The notes: a model not told the origin generated them from the sequence alone. A DNA stretch of 19,450 nt from Bryobacteraceae bacterium (GCA_025350445.1 JANXXV010000752.1:1-19450); one strand, 5' to 3'. Positions 6,066-14,031 are shown, counted from the first letter of the stretch. Program-made: numbers and translations.

Positions 6066-8654
6066 TCAGTACTGAATCGCGAAATAACCCGACAATGCAG
6101 TCAGGTAAACGGCCGTCTGAATCCGGCTGTTGGGGTCCGATTGCGCCACAATCGCGTTGGCCAAGCTTTGGCGCATGGTCTGCGGCATGCGTCCGTAGAG
6201 CAGGATTTGATCCACCGCATCGATCAGTTGCGTGGTGTTTCCGGCCACCGAAGAGAACGGCGTCAGATCCCTGCTGAAATCGGTTGCCGGCTGCGTAATC
6301 ACTTCCCACAGGAAATTTCCGCGCAGCACCGCCTCGGTGGGCGTGTAGATCTGAAACTCCGGTCCCACCAGTGCGGTTTTCGGAATGCGATACATGGGCG
6401 AGTAGAAACTGAACACCGAAGGCGGCGTCAGCGGAGTCTGCGCAATTTGCGAGAACAACCATGGAAGCCCGTTGGCCGGAGCAATGTTTCCGTTCAACGC
6501 CCGGGCGAACGATACGATGTGGAAGACCGGGTCCTTCAGCCGGCCGGCCGAGAGCGGTGCGGTGTCGTTGCGCGCCTCGGCATCCAGCAAGATGGCCTTC
6601 ACCACGGCCCGCAGGTCGCCCCGCACGCCCGAGCCGTTGTTGTTGAACACCGATGCGATCCGCTGAATGTAAGCCGGTGACGGATTGCTGGTCACCAGGC
6701 TGCGAATCAGCCGCGTGGCGACGAAGGGCCCCACATTCGAATGTTTGAACAGGCAATCGAGCGTGCCGTTCATATCCTGGACCGTGGTTTGGTTCGCCGC
6801 TAGCGTGCAGCCGAGGAACGCCTTCTGGGTCATGTCATGGTTGGGATCGTAGGGCTGCAGCGGCGCGCTGAAATCTTCCCAGGCGTTATTCAGGTATCGC
6901 CACCCGGTCAATGCCAGCGCGATCTGTTGAATGGCGGCCTGATTGTAGGCGGGAATCGGCTTGCCAAGTGCGTCGAGCTGCTGCGATCCATCGGGATTCA
7001 GCAGATTGATGCCGACACTGAAGAGCTGCGTCAGTTCCCTGGCGTAATTCTCATTGGCTCCGCCGGCCGCGCTTGGCTTCATGCTACGTGCCAGGTCCAG
7101 ATATTTACCCATCTGCGAACTAACTGAAATGTCGCCCAATAAAGTGCGGTAATTGCCGAATGCGTCCTTGCTCAAAATCTGCAGGTACGGGACAACCTCA
7201 TCGGGATAGATATTCTTGTTCATCGAGATGACGATGATTTGGCCCAGCGCATTCGCCACGCGCTGCCGGAGTTGATCGGGAGCCTGCGAAAGCCGGCTCA
7301 GATACTGTTGCTGCACATCGCTGCTGGCGGCCGGAATCACAATCTGCGTTTCAGGAGTGTTGAACTGCTCAGTCAGCCAGGCATCGAAGCCGATCTGTTG
7401 TACGTGCGCCAGATCCGCCGGCGTGGGACCAAATGCGGCCTGTTCCAGAAATCTACCCGCACTTAGATTGACCGTACCCTGGCCGGTACCCGGATTAGGC
7501 GGACCCACAATGGTCGCAGTCGCCGTTCCGCCTGAAGCGGCATTCGCCACACTGGCCGCTCCAATGATGACACTCGCCGGATTCGGCGGAATAGCAGGCG
7601 CCGCATAGAGGCCCGTTACCGAGATCGTACCCGCCGAGGCGTTTCCACCGGCGATGCCGTTGACGCTCCACGTAACCGCCGTGTTTGCGGATCCCGTCAC
7701 TGTCGCGCTGAATTGGCTTTTCGCCGACGGCGCGACGTTTACCGTGACAGGCGCAACTGTTACTGTTACTGGGGGACCTGCCGGAGCTTGTACGGTTACG
7801 CCGGCAGCGCCGCTTGCGGACGCGTCCGCCGCACTGGTGGCGCGCACCGTGACGACCGCCGGGTTCGGCACGGCCGCCGGCGCGGTGTAGAGCCCGGTAT
7901 TCGAAATTGTACCGTTAGCCGCATTTCCACCGGCGACGCCGTTCACACTCCATGTGACAGCAGTGTTCGAGGACCCCGCTACCGTGGCGCTGAATTGACG
8001 CGTAGTAGCCGCCGCCACCGCCGCGCTGGCGGGCGACACCGTTACCGTGATTGGACTGGCGGCCGTGATCTTCAAATTGACGGTCGTGCTGGTTACCGCG
8101 CCAAGACCGGTGTTGGTCACCTTGACAGGGACCTGGGTTCCTACCAGGGATGCGGCCGCGGTGCCGGTGGCCCGCAAGCCTGTGGGGGAAAGCAGGGTCG
8201 TAGTAAGCGCAACCTCGCCCAGCTTAACCACGGAATTGGGCCCGAAATTCGAGCCGTTCAGATCTATGGTGAACGATCCGGCGGGAACCGACGTGGGCCG
8301 GATGCTCCACAGATTCGGCGGAGGCATAGTCACCGTCATGGTTACCGAGCCCGACTTCGTTTTATCGGCGGTATTCGTCGCCGTCACCGTTACCGCATTC
8401 ATGGCGGGGACTGTGGCTGGCGCCGTGTAGAGACCAGTGGCCGAGACCGTGCCGAACGTGGAATTGCCACCCAGTATGCCGTTCACCGACCAAGTGACTG
8501 TATTCACGACCAATGGCACGTAAGCGGTTAGTTGCCGGGTGTCACCGATTGCCAGGCTGGCGCTGCTGTAAACGGTGATCTGCTGCCCTTGAGCGGTAGA
8601 AACCCAAATCGCCGCAACGGCGAGGAACTGTAAGAAACTTCGAGGTTTAAGCAT
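6066..8654 (-). CDS. DUF1800 family protein with N-terminal Ig-like repeats
   Basis: 862-residue secreted protein, first gene of the DUF1800-DUF1501 operon. A Sec-type signal peptide occupies about residues 1-23 (cut likely after AQG). Three Ig-like (BIG2-type) repeats follow, at about 25-110, 203-290 and 296-384, each with a W-S-V-N-G core, GGN, a GTxSxTGLY turn and (T/A)AP. An IPT/TIG-like domain (ending in VKVTNTGLG) sits at about 114-197. A Pro/Gly linker near 384-392 leads to the DUF1800 domain (about 397-862), with FLEQAAFGPT, DAWLTEQF, NENYARELTQLFSVGI and RGDLRAVVKAIL. DUF1800 proteins are exported and of unknown biochemical role. The Ig-like array suggests adhesion or spacing from the cell surface. 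The only upstream Shine-Dalgarno (AGGAAGGA) is about 12 nt from the ATG, a little far. The start is kept because the signal peptide follows it directly. Confidence 0.93.
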   Translation of the reverse strand: MLKPRSFLQFLAVAAIWVSTAQGQQITVYSSASLAIGDTRQLTAYVPLVVNTVTWSVNGILGGNSTFGTVSATGLYTAPATVPAMNAVTVTATNTADKTKSGSVTMTVTMPPPNLWSIRPTSVPAGSFTIDLNGSNFGPNSVVKLGEVALTTTLLSPTGLRATGTAAASLVGTQVPVKVTNTGLGAVTSTTVNLKITAASPITVTVSPASAAVAAATTRQFSATVAGSSNTAVTWSVNGVAGGNAANGTISNTGLYTAPAAVPNPAVVTVRATSAADASASGAAGVTVQAPAGPPVTVTVAPVTVNVAPSAKSQFSATVTGSANTAVTWSVNGIAGGNASAGTISVTGLYAAPAIPPNPASVIIGAASVANAASGGTATATIVGPPNPGTGQGTVNLSAGRFLEQAAFGPTPADLAHVQQIGFDAWLTEQFNTPETQIVIPAASSDVQQQYLSRLSQAPDQLRQRVANALGQIIVISMNKNIYPDEVVPYLQILSKDAFGNYRTLLGDISVSSQMGKYLDLARSMKPSAAGGANENYARELTQLFSVGINLLNPDGSQQLDALGKPIPAYNQAAIQQIALALTGWRYLNNAWEDFSAPLQPYDPNHDMTQKAFLGCTLAANQTTVQDMNGTLDCLFKHSNVGPFVATRLIRSLVTSNPSPAYIQRIASVFNNNGSGVRGDLRAVVKAILLDAEARNDTAPLSAGRLKDPVFHIVSFARALNGNIAPANGLPWLFSQIAQTPLTPPSVFSFYSPMYRIPKTALVGPEFQIYTPTEAVLRGNFLWEVITQPATDFSRDLTPFSSVAGNTTQLIDAVDQILLYGRMPQTMRQSLANAIVAQSDPNSRIQTAVYLTALSGYFAIQY

Positions 8655-8802
8655 TCGTGCGCTGCATCCTTCCTGACAATTAGATATTAAGTACCATTAC
8701 TAATGTCGGTTCGCTGAAGCAACAGTACCATCGTTGCCCCGTCAATTCTACGGAATAGGGTCATTTTCCCTGAAAGCTAAGGTGACGACATATACTGCAA
8801 CC
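8655..8802. promoter_or_regulatory. Divergent promoter region
   Basis: A 148-bp gap between the DUF1800 start (minus) and the DoxX-like start (plus) must carry promoters for both operons. It is locally AT-rich around 8675-8705. The word AGTACCAT occurs twice, at 8690-8697 and 8724-8731. On the minus strand a TTGCTT element followed 17 nt later by TAATGG is one weak promoter candidate. No convincing operator could be defined. Confidence 0.3.
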
Positions 8803-9150
8803 ATGGCAGGCAAGGTGGTGCTGGCGGCGCTTTTCGTAGTTGCGGGAATCATGCACTTCCTCACCCCGGCGCCGTTTCTGCGCATTGTGCCGCCAACGCT
8901 GCCATGGCCCGCAGCGCTGGTGGCGCTCAGCGGGGCAGGGGAAATCGCGGGTGGCGTGGGGATTTTGCTCAGCCGCACCCGGCGCTCTGCCGCCTTCGGT
9001 CTGATCCTGCTGCTGATCGTTGTCTTCCCGGCGAACATCTACATGGTGGTGGCGCACACCTCATTTCCCGGCATCGCCGTCTGGCTGCTGTGGCTTCGCT
9101 TGCCGACGCAGTTCTTGCTCATTGCCTGGGTTTGGCGCTATACCAAGTAG
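8803..9150 (+). CDS. DoxX-like small membrane protein
   Basis: 115-residue integral membrane protein with four predicted hydrophobic segments: about residues 4-22, 34-54, 59-79 and 88-110. The pattern VVAGIMHFLTPAPFLRIVPPTLPWPAALVALSGAGEIAGG (partly quoted as AGIMHF, PWPAALV, SGAGEIAGG) and the later VVFPANIYM match the DoxX-like family of quinone/thiol-linked or uncharacterised membrane proteins. The ATG at 8803 starts just before the first hydrophobic segment and is preferred. In-frame alternatives are a GTG at 8782 and a TTG at 8734, and no start has a strong ribosome binding site. It is the first gene of a five-gene plus-strand unit, ending 1 nt before the M55 peptidase start. Biochemical function is unknown. 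Confidence 0.82.
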   Translation: MAGKVVLAALFVVAGIMHFLTPAPFLRIVPPTLPWPAALVALSGAGEIAGGVGILLSRTRRSAAFGLILLLIVVFPANIYMVVAHTSFPGIAVWLLWLRLPTQFLLIAWVWRYTK

Positions 9151-9151
9151 G

Positions 9152-9991
9152 ATGACCAGACTGCTTCTGCTTCTGCTAGCCGCTCAAATTCTGCCGGCCC
9201 AACCACTCAAACGAATTTTCATCATCTCCGACGCCGAAGGCGTGGCTGGGGTCTGCCGTCAGGATCAAACCGATCCCAAAGATCCCGACATGCGCGCGCT
9301 GTTGGCCGGCGAAGTGAACGCGGCCGTGGATGGCTTTCTGGCTGGCGGCGCCGATGAAGTGATTGTTTGGGACGGCCACGGCGGGTCGGAGAGCCTCTCC
9401 GCGGTAACGATTCATCCCAAAGCCAAACTGCTGATGGGCGCCCTGCCCGCAAACATGACTTTGGAACGCCATTACGCCGCGGTGGCCTTTGTGGGACAGC
9501 ACAGCATGGCCAATGTCCGCGCGGGGATCATGGCCCACAGCTACAGCTCGCTGGGCATCCAGAACATGCTGTTGAACGGAAAGCCGGTGGGTGAAATTGA
9601 GACCCGCACCGCACTGGCCGGCGCGTTTGGAACCCCGGTCATCCTGCTTACGGGGGACAAGGCCGCGGTGGAGGAGATGCTTGCCATTCAGCCCGCTACC
9701 GAAGTTGCGGCTGTCAAGGAAGGACTGGGGCGGTATACCTGCCTTACACTCTCAGCCCCGGCGGCGCGCGATCTGATTCGCGAGAGCGCCCGCAAGGCGA
9801 TGGCGAAGATCGGGACGATCCGGCCTTACCGGATTGACGGGCCGGTTTCGATCCAAATTGAACACACTACGCGCAATTCGCTGAAGATGGACGCGAGCCA
9901 TGCGGCCGGGGCCACGGTGATTGACGACCGGACCATGAAATTTTCCGGGAAAGATTTTCTGGAAGCCTGGATTCATTACCACATGTACTAA
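9152..9991 (+). CDS. M55 family D-aminopeptidase (DppA-like), exported
   Basis: 279-residue zinc peptidase. The ATG at 9152 comes 1 nt after the DoxX-like stop, consistent with translational coupling. Family M55 (DppA) enzymes cleave D-Ala-containing peptides such as D-Ala-D-Ala. The expected metal ligands are present: D27 and E29 in SDAEGVAGV, H76 in WDGHGG, H117 in GQHSMA and E148 in VGEIE, in the same order and with similar spacing to DppA. Residues 1-18 (MTRLLLLLLAAQILPAQP) form a short hydrophobic signal peptide, so this copy should act outside the cytoplasm, unlike classical DppA. With the downstream permease this suggests digestion of D-amino-acid peptides in the periplasm followed by uptake, which is inference. 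The C-terminal half (about 165-279) is the usual M55 region ending in FLEAWIHY. Confidence 0.92.
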   Translation: MTRLLLLLLAAQILPAQPLKRIFIISDAEGVAGVCRQDQTDPKDPDMRALLAGEVNAAVDGFLAGGADEVIVWDGHGGSESLSAVTIHPKAKLLMGALPANMTLERHYAAVAFVGQHSMANVRAGIMAHSYSSLGIQNMLLNGKPVGEIETRTALAGAFGTPVILLTGDKAAVEEMLAIQPATEVAAVKEGLGRYTCLTLSAPAARDLIRESARKAMAKIGTIRPYRIDGPVSIQIEHTTRNSLKMDASHAAGATVIDDRTMKFSGKDFLEAWIHYHMY

Positions 9992-10012
9992 CCTGGGAGA
10001 TTATCAAGATAC

Positions 10013-10765
10013 ATGAATTCACCGGAACGGGATCTACGCGTCCAATTGGCCGCCGCTTACCGCATCATCGATCATCTGGGATGGTCGGAATTGATCTGGA
10101 CCCACACGACGGTCCGAGTGCCCGGCCCGGAGCATCACTTCCTGATCAATCCGTATGGGTTTCGCTTCGACGAAGTATGCGCCTCGAATCTGGTGAAGGT
10201 GGACATGCACGGCAACATCGTGGGCGATCAAAACCAGGAGATCAACCCCGCTGGTTTCGTGATCCACAGCGCCATCCACATGACGCGCGCCGACGCGCAG
10301 TGCATCTTTCACACTCATACCACCGCGGGCATGGCGGTTGCCGCGCTCAAAGAGGGACTGCTACCGATATCGATGTATGCGCTGGGCTACTATGACCGCG
10401 TCGCCTATCACGATTTCGAAGGTCCGAGTCTGGATCTGGAAGAGCGCCGGCGTCTGGCGGCAAACCTTGGCGACAAGCATGTCCTGATTTTGAAGAATCA
10501 CGGACTGCTGACGTGCGGGCAAACGGTGGCGCAAGCCTTCGTCCGGATGTTCCGGCTGGAACGCGCCTGCCAGGTACAGTTGGCCGCGCAGGCCACAGGG
10601 GCGCCGCTGGTAATCCCTCCGAAGAAGGTTTGTGAATTGAGCGCGGCGCTGAGCGACGACTTCCTGGTTGCCGAAGGGGACAAAGGTTATAGCCGGAATC
10701 CTAACCCCGAATTCGCGGCGCTGGTGCGGTTGATGGACAAGAAGGACCCGTCGTTCCGCAACTGA
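10013..10765 (+). CDS. Class II aldolase/adducin family protein
   Basis: 250-residue soluble protein of the class II aldolase/adducin N-terminal fold. The zinc-site histidines are H100 and H102 (FHTHTT) and H163 (LKNHGL), with the same 61-residue spacing as the metal ligands of L-fuculose-1-phosphate aldolase. The position that carries the catalytic/ligand Glu in that enzyme (19 residues before the first His) is G81 here, within NPAGFVIHSAIH, an adducin-like pattern. Classical aldol cleavage is therefore doubtful, and epimerase, decarboxylase or another lyase role is possible. The start has GGGAGA 13 nt upstream. It lies 21 nt after the M55 gene and 40 nt before the PIG-L gene, so probably the same operon. 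Confidence 0.92.
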   Translation: MNSPERDLRVQLAAAYRIIDHLGWSELIWTHTTVRVPGPEHHFLINPYGFRFDEVCASNLVKVDMHGNIVGDQNQEINPAGFVIHSAIHMTRADAQCIFHTHTTAGMAVAALKEGLLPISMYALGYYDRVAYHDFEGPSLDLEERRRLAANLGDKHVLILKNHGLLTCGQTVAQAFVRMFRLERACQVQLAAQATGAPLVIPPKKVCELSAALSDDFLVAEGDKGYSRNPNPEFAALVRLMDKKDPSFRN

Positions 10766-10805
10766 CAAGTTGACGCGAACCCGGCGCTGCTATCTAATGT
10801 GTGCT

Positions 10806-11747
10806 ATGCAAAGGCACGATTTTTTTCAAACCGTAGTGGCCGGCATGGCCGCCGGCAGCCTCAATTTGGCCAATGCCCAACAGCCATTCTTCGAGCGCCA
10901 ACAGCCGGGCACTCCACACAAGGGCAAAGTTCTGGCTGCCATTCAACCGCACTCCGACGACATCGCCATCCTATGCGGCGGCACCGTCGCCAAGCTGATC
11001 AAGGAAGGCTATACCGGTTACATGATCCGCGCCACTAACGACGATATGGGCGATGACGTTGGCGAGCCCGGCACGGTTGGTGAAAACGTTCTGCGCAGCG
11101 AACGCGAGGTGGATGAACAAATGCGCGCACTGGGGTTGGAGCGCCATTTCTCCCTCAACTACAACAACCACCGCATGAGCGATGTCTCGCGCAACGAACT
11201 GATCTGCCGGTTGATCTTCCTGTTCCGCTTTCTGAAAGTCGACACCGTATTCTGCTACGACCCGTGGGGCCACGATGAAGAGAACCCCGATCACTACGTC
11301 CTGGGCCATTGCGTGGAGGCTGCATCCTGGATGGCCGGCCGCGTTCACGATTATCCCGAGCAATTGGCCGCCGGGTTGAAGGCGCGCGCTGTCAGCGAGA
11401 AGTATTATTACGTCCGCCACCCGGACATCAACCGCGTTGTGGACATCAGCGGAACGTTCGAGAAGAAGATCGACGCCAACCTCTGCAACATCGCCAAGGG
11501 ACCTGGCGGGCAGCATGGATCGAAGCTGCGCGCGGAACTGGCCAAGCAGGGAAAGAAGCTGCCAATTCTGGGTGACGGCGACGACCGCACCGCGGATCGC
11601 AATTACATCAAAGAATTCATGCTGGCCGGGAATCGCGAACTGGGCAAGAAATACGGCGTGGAATATGCTGAAGCATTCCACTATATTGGCCCGCCGAAAT
11701 CGCGTTTGGACGATTACATCCAGCAGAATGCCGTGCCGCTCAAGTAG
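10806..11747 (+). CDS. PIG-L/LmbE family deacetylase, exported
   Basis: 313-residue zinc hydrolase from the ATG at 10806. An upstream in-frame extension of 12 codons to about 10770 is possible but adds nothing recognisable. Family PIG-L/LmbE enzymes deacetylate N-acetylglucosamine-type sugars. The active-site motif is PHSDDIAILCGGT: H49 (zinc), D51 (base) and D52 (zinc), followed by the third zinc ligand H163 in NPDHYVLGH. The N-terminus QRHDFFQTVVAGMAAGS reads like a Tat leader in which the second Arg of the twin pair is His, and it ends near NAQQ, so export is likely but its route is uncertain. No good Shine-Dalgarno precedes the ATG. It is followed after 5 nt by the permease. Confidence 0.88.
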   Translation: MQRHDFFQTVVAGMAAGSLNLANAQQPFFERQQPGTPHKGKVLAAIQPHSDDIAILCGGTVAKLIKEGYTGYMIRATNDDMGDDVGEPGTVGENVLRSEREVDEQMRALGLERHFSLNYNNHRMSDVSRNELICRLIFLFRFLKVDTVFCYDPWGHDEENPDHYVLGHCVEAASWMAGRVHDYPEQLAAGLKARAVSEKYYYVRHPDINRVVDISGTFEKKIDANLCNIAKGPGGQHGSKLRAELAKQGKKLPILGDGDDRTADRNYIKEFMLAGNRELGKKYGVEYAEAFHYIGPPKSRLDDYIQQNAVPLK

Positions 11748-11752
11748 CCGAC

Positions 11753-13060
11753 ATGGATCAACTTCTTCGTAAGCTTGGGTTGCTGGACGCTACCCTGATC
11801 ATCATCGGCATTGTGATCGGCTCCGGCATTTTTCTTCTGCCGAACGTAATCGCGCGCAGTCTGCCGTCGCGCGGCGCGATTCTGGCGGTGTGGATAGTGG
11901 CCGGGATACTGTCAGCTTTCGGCGCGCTGGCGTACGCGGAACTGGGCGCGATGATGCCGGCCACCGGAGGGCAGTATGTATACCTGCGCGAAGCCTACGG
12001 GCCGTGCTGTGCATTCCTTTGCGGATGGGTATTCGTGCTGGCTGTGCTGCCCGGCGGCATCGCGTTTCTATCAGTGGGGTTTTCCATTTATCTGGACCAC
12101 TTCATTCCGCTGAGTCCGGCCATGCGAACCGCGGTGTCGCTGTTGCTGCTGGCCGTGCTGTCCGCCATCAACTACATCGGCGTGGTGCAGGGCGCGTGGA
12201 TTCAACGCATTTTCACGACTGCGAAAATTGCCGGGTTGGTGCTGGTGATCGGCGCGGCTGCTTTCTATACGCAAGGGCCGCCGCACGCTGAAGGCGCGGC
12301 GCTGCCGGTTTCATACACCGGAATCGGCGTTGCCATGACGGCCTGCCTGATGGCGTACAACGGCTGGAGCTACGTCAGCTTCGTGGCCGGGGAGGTCAAG
12401 CACCCGGAGCGCAATCTTCCTGCGTCGCTGATGCTTGCGATGGCCGCTGTCATTGTGCTTTATCTATCGGCGAATTTTGCCTACATGAATGTGATGACGG
12501 TGCCGGAGATCGCGGCAACGGAACGAGTCGGCTCCGCGGTGGCCGAACGCACCATGGGTTCCATAGGCGCTACGATTCTCTCCGCCATCGTATTGCTCTC
12601 GGTGATTGGAGCGATCAATGGCAACATCCTGACCGCCGCTCGCGTCCCGTTTGCGCAAGCGCGCGACGGCATGTTCTTCCGCCGTTTCGGGCAGGTGCAT
12701 CCGCGCTTCAAGACGCCGGCGTTCGCCATTGTGGCGCAGGCGATCTGGTCCAGTCTACTGATCATGACCGGATCGTACGAAACCCTGTTTTCGTATTCCA
12801 TCCTCTCGGCCTGGATCTTCTATGCGTTGAGTGTGGCGGCAGTGTGGGTGCTTCGCCGCAAGCTGCCGGATCTGCCGCGGCCTTATCGAATGTGGGGCTA
12901 TCCGTACACTCTGATTCTTTTCCTGATAGTCTCGGTGTGGTTCATGGCGGATGCGCTGATCACGCAAACGAAGCCGTCGTTGATGGCCATCGCCATTGCC
13001 GCTGCCGGCGTGCCGTTCTATTTCATCTGGCGCGGCAAGACACCGCTCGTGCGTGAGTAA
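11753..13060 (+). CDS. APC family amino acid permease
   Basis: 435-residue inner membrane transporter with about 12 hydrophobic helices along its full length. The first helix carries the unwound substrate-binding motif GSGIF (residues 23-27). The sequence ALAYAELGAMMPATGGQYVYLREAYG after helix 2 and the GEVKHPERNLPASL loop in the middle are typical of the LAT/APC superfamily. It likely exchanges or imports amino acids, exact substrate unknown. It is the last gene of the plus-strand unit, 5 nt after the deacetylase, and ends 2 bp from the convergent haemoglobin gene with no visible terminator between them. Position after an exported peptidase suggests uptake of released amino acids. Confidence 0.94.
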   Translation: MDQLLRKLGLLDATLIIIGIVIGSGIFLLPNVIARSLPSRGAILAVWIVAGILSAFGALAYAELGAMMPATGGQYVYLREAYGPCCAFLCGWVFVLAVLPGGIAFLSVGFSIYLDHFIPLSPAMRTAVSLLLLAVLSAINYIGVVQGAWIQRIFTTAKIAGLVLVIGAAAFYTQGPPHAEGAALPVSYTGIGVAMTACLMAYNGWSYVSFVAGEVKHPERNLPASLMLAMAAVIVLYLSANFAYMNVMTVPEIAATERVGSAVAERTMGSIGATILSAIVLLSVIGAINGNILTAARVPFAQARDGMFFRRFGQVHPRFKTPAFAIVAQAIWSSLLIMTGSYETLFSYSILSAWIFYALSVAAVWVLRRKLPDLPRPYRMWGYPYTLILFLIVSVWFMADALITQTKPSLMAIAIAAAGVPFYFIWRGKTPLVRE

Positions 13061-13062
13061 GT

Positions 13063-13485
13063 TTATTTACGCGCCGCTATGTGCTTTTTGAGCGATTCCA
13101 CCAGCTCCAGAAATTCTTCCTTGTCGCGGCCGGTGATACTGTTTTTATCGAGTGCCGCAGCCATGTATTTCATGTTCGCCGCCCACTCCGCATCGTTGAT
13201 AGCCAGTCCGCTGTGGGCCGTCTCCATGTCCCGGCCGACGTAGACGCAAGGTCCGCCGGTCATGGCGCAAAGCTGGTCTTTCAGCAGTTGCCTGGCGCGC
13301 TTCAAGGAGTCCGCGCTCCGTCCGGTGAAGCGGGTGAACTGCGGGTTGGCTCGAATACCTTTGAGGTAGTCGTCCGCGATGGCGGCAATCGCGTCATACC
13401 GGCCCACCCGTTCATAGAGGGTTTTCGTTGGCTTGTCCTGGGCGGAGGCCAGGGTTACGGCGAATAGGATGGTTGCGAATCTCAC
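13063..13485 (-). CDS. Exported group 1 truncated haemoglobin-like protein
   Basis: 140-residue haem protein. The preferred start is a GTG at 13485-13483 that begins a Sec signal peptide (RFATILFAVTLASAQ, cut near residue 16). The frame stays open upstream to 13608, but that would overlap the divergent biotin-carrier gene. The mature part follows the trHb pattern: LYERVG at 23-28, DDYLKGIRANPQF at 38-50, GGPCVYVGRDM at 77-87 and METAHSGLAI with the proximal haem ligand H91. The distal B10 position seems to be Leu (L41, after Y40) rather than the usual Tyr, so oxygen or NO chemistry may differ. Being outside the cytoplasm it might take part in haem/gas sensing or detoxification in the periplasm. 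It converges on the permease gene. Confidence 0.85.
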   Translation of the reverse strand: MRFATILFAVTLASAQDKPTKTLYERVGRYDAIAAIADDYLKGIRANPQFTRFTGRSADSLKRARQLLKDQLCAMTGGPCVYVGRDMETAHSGLAINDAEWAANMKYMAAALDKNSITGRDKEEFLELVESLKKHIAARK

Positions 13486-13536
13486 GGATTTTATTATCGC
13501 CTGATCCGGTCTGGTACGCTTTGTAGTGCCTGCCTG

Positions 13537-14031
13537 ATGAAGCGCGAACTGGTTGTCAACGGAAAACCCCAATCCATCGATGTCCGTCACGAAGGCGGCC
13601 TGGTGCATTTTTCATTGCCGGACCGTTCCGGGTCCGCCTCCATTGTGGAAGTGGAACCCGGCGTGTTTTCGGTGTTGATGGACGGGGTCAGCTACCTGGC
13701 GCAGGCCCGCGGCACGGGCGCGTCAGTCACTGTCGATGTCGACGGAAGCGTCTTCGATATCGAAATCACGGATCCGCGGGCCCCGCGGCGTAAGACCGGT
13801 GCGCCGGCAGGGGAAGGGCGGCAGACCATTGTGGCGCCGATGCCCGGCAAGATTGTGCGCCTGTTGGTGAGCGAAGGGGATACTGTAGAGCCGGGGCAGG
13901 GAATTGTGGTGATAGAAGCGATGAAGATGCAGAACGAATTGAAGGCGCTGCGGGCTGGTGTGGTGACTGCGCTTTCCGTTGCTGAAGGCGCTACGGTGAG
14001 CGCGGGAGAAGTGCTTGCTTCCATCGAATAG
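13537..14031 (+). CDS. Biotin carboxyl carrier-type protein
   Basis: 164-residue protein with a C-terminal biotinyl/lipoyl domain (about residues 95-164). The biotin attachment motif is EAMKMQNE with K130, preceded by APMPGKI at 100-106, the normal spacing for acyl-CoA carboxylase carriers. The N-terminal part (1-80) is beta-rich and similar in layout to the region in front of BCCP domains of propionyl/methylmalonyl-CoA carboxylase subunits. No biotin carboxylase or carboxyltransferase gene lies in the window, so it is a stand-alone carrier here and its partner must be elsewhere. A DnaC-like ATPase follows after 29 nt. The ribosome binding site is weak. Confidence 0.92.
   Translation: MKRELVVNGKPQSIDVRHEGGLVHFSLPDRSGSASIVEVEPGVFSVLMDGVSYLAQARGTGASVTVDVDGSVFDIEITDPRAPRRKTGAPAGEGRQTIVAPMPGKIVRLLVSEGDTVEPGQGIVVIEAMKMQNELKALRAGVVTALSVAEGATVSAGEVLASIE

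Noticed and set aside
6049..6756. N-terminal extension of the DUF1501 frame upstream of the chosen ATG
   Set aside because: It lies entirely within the DUF1800 coding region in another frame; the Tat signal and ribosome binding site fix the start at 6048.
7713..8531. 272-codon plus-strand open frame opposite the DUF1800 gene
   Set aside because: It is antisense to the conserved Ig-like repeats, has an Arg/Gly/His-rich composition typical of a GC-rich shadow frame, and no recognisable domain or ribosome binding site.
7500..8560. The three repeated blocks in the DUF1800 gene as a DNA repeat or CRISPR-like array
   Set aside because: The blocks are diverged at DNA level and match each other mainly as protein Ig-like domains; spacing and length do not fit a CRISPR array.
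10971..11681. 236-codon minus-strand open frame opposite the PIG-L gene
   Set aside because: The plus strand carries clear PIG-L zinc motifs over the whole length; the antisense product has no known pattern.
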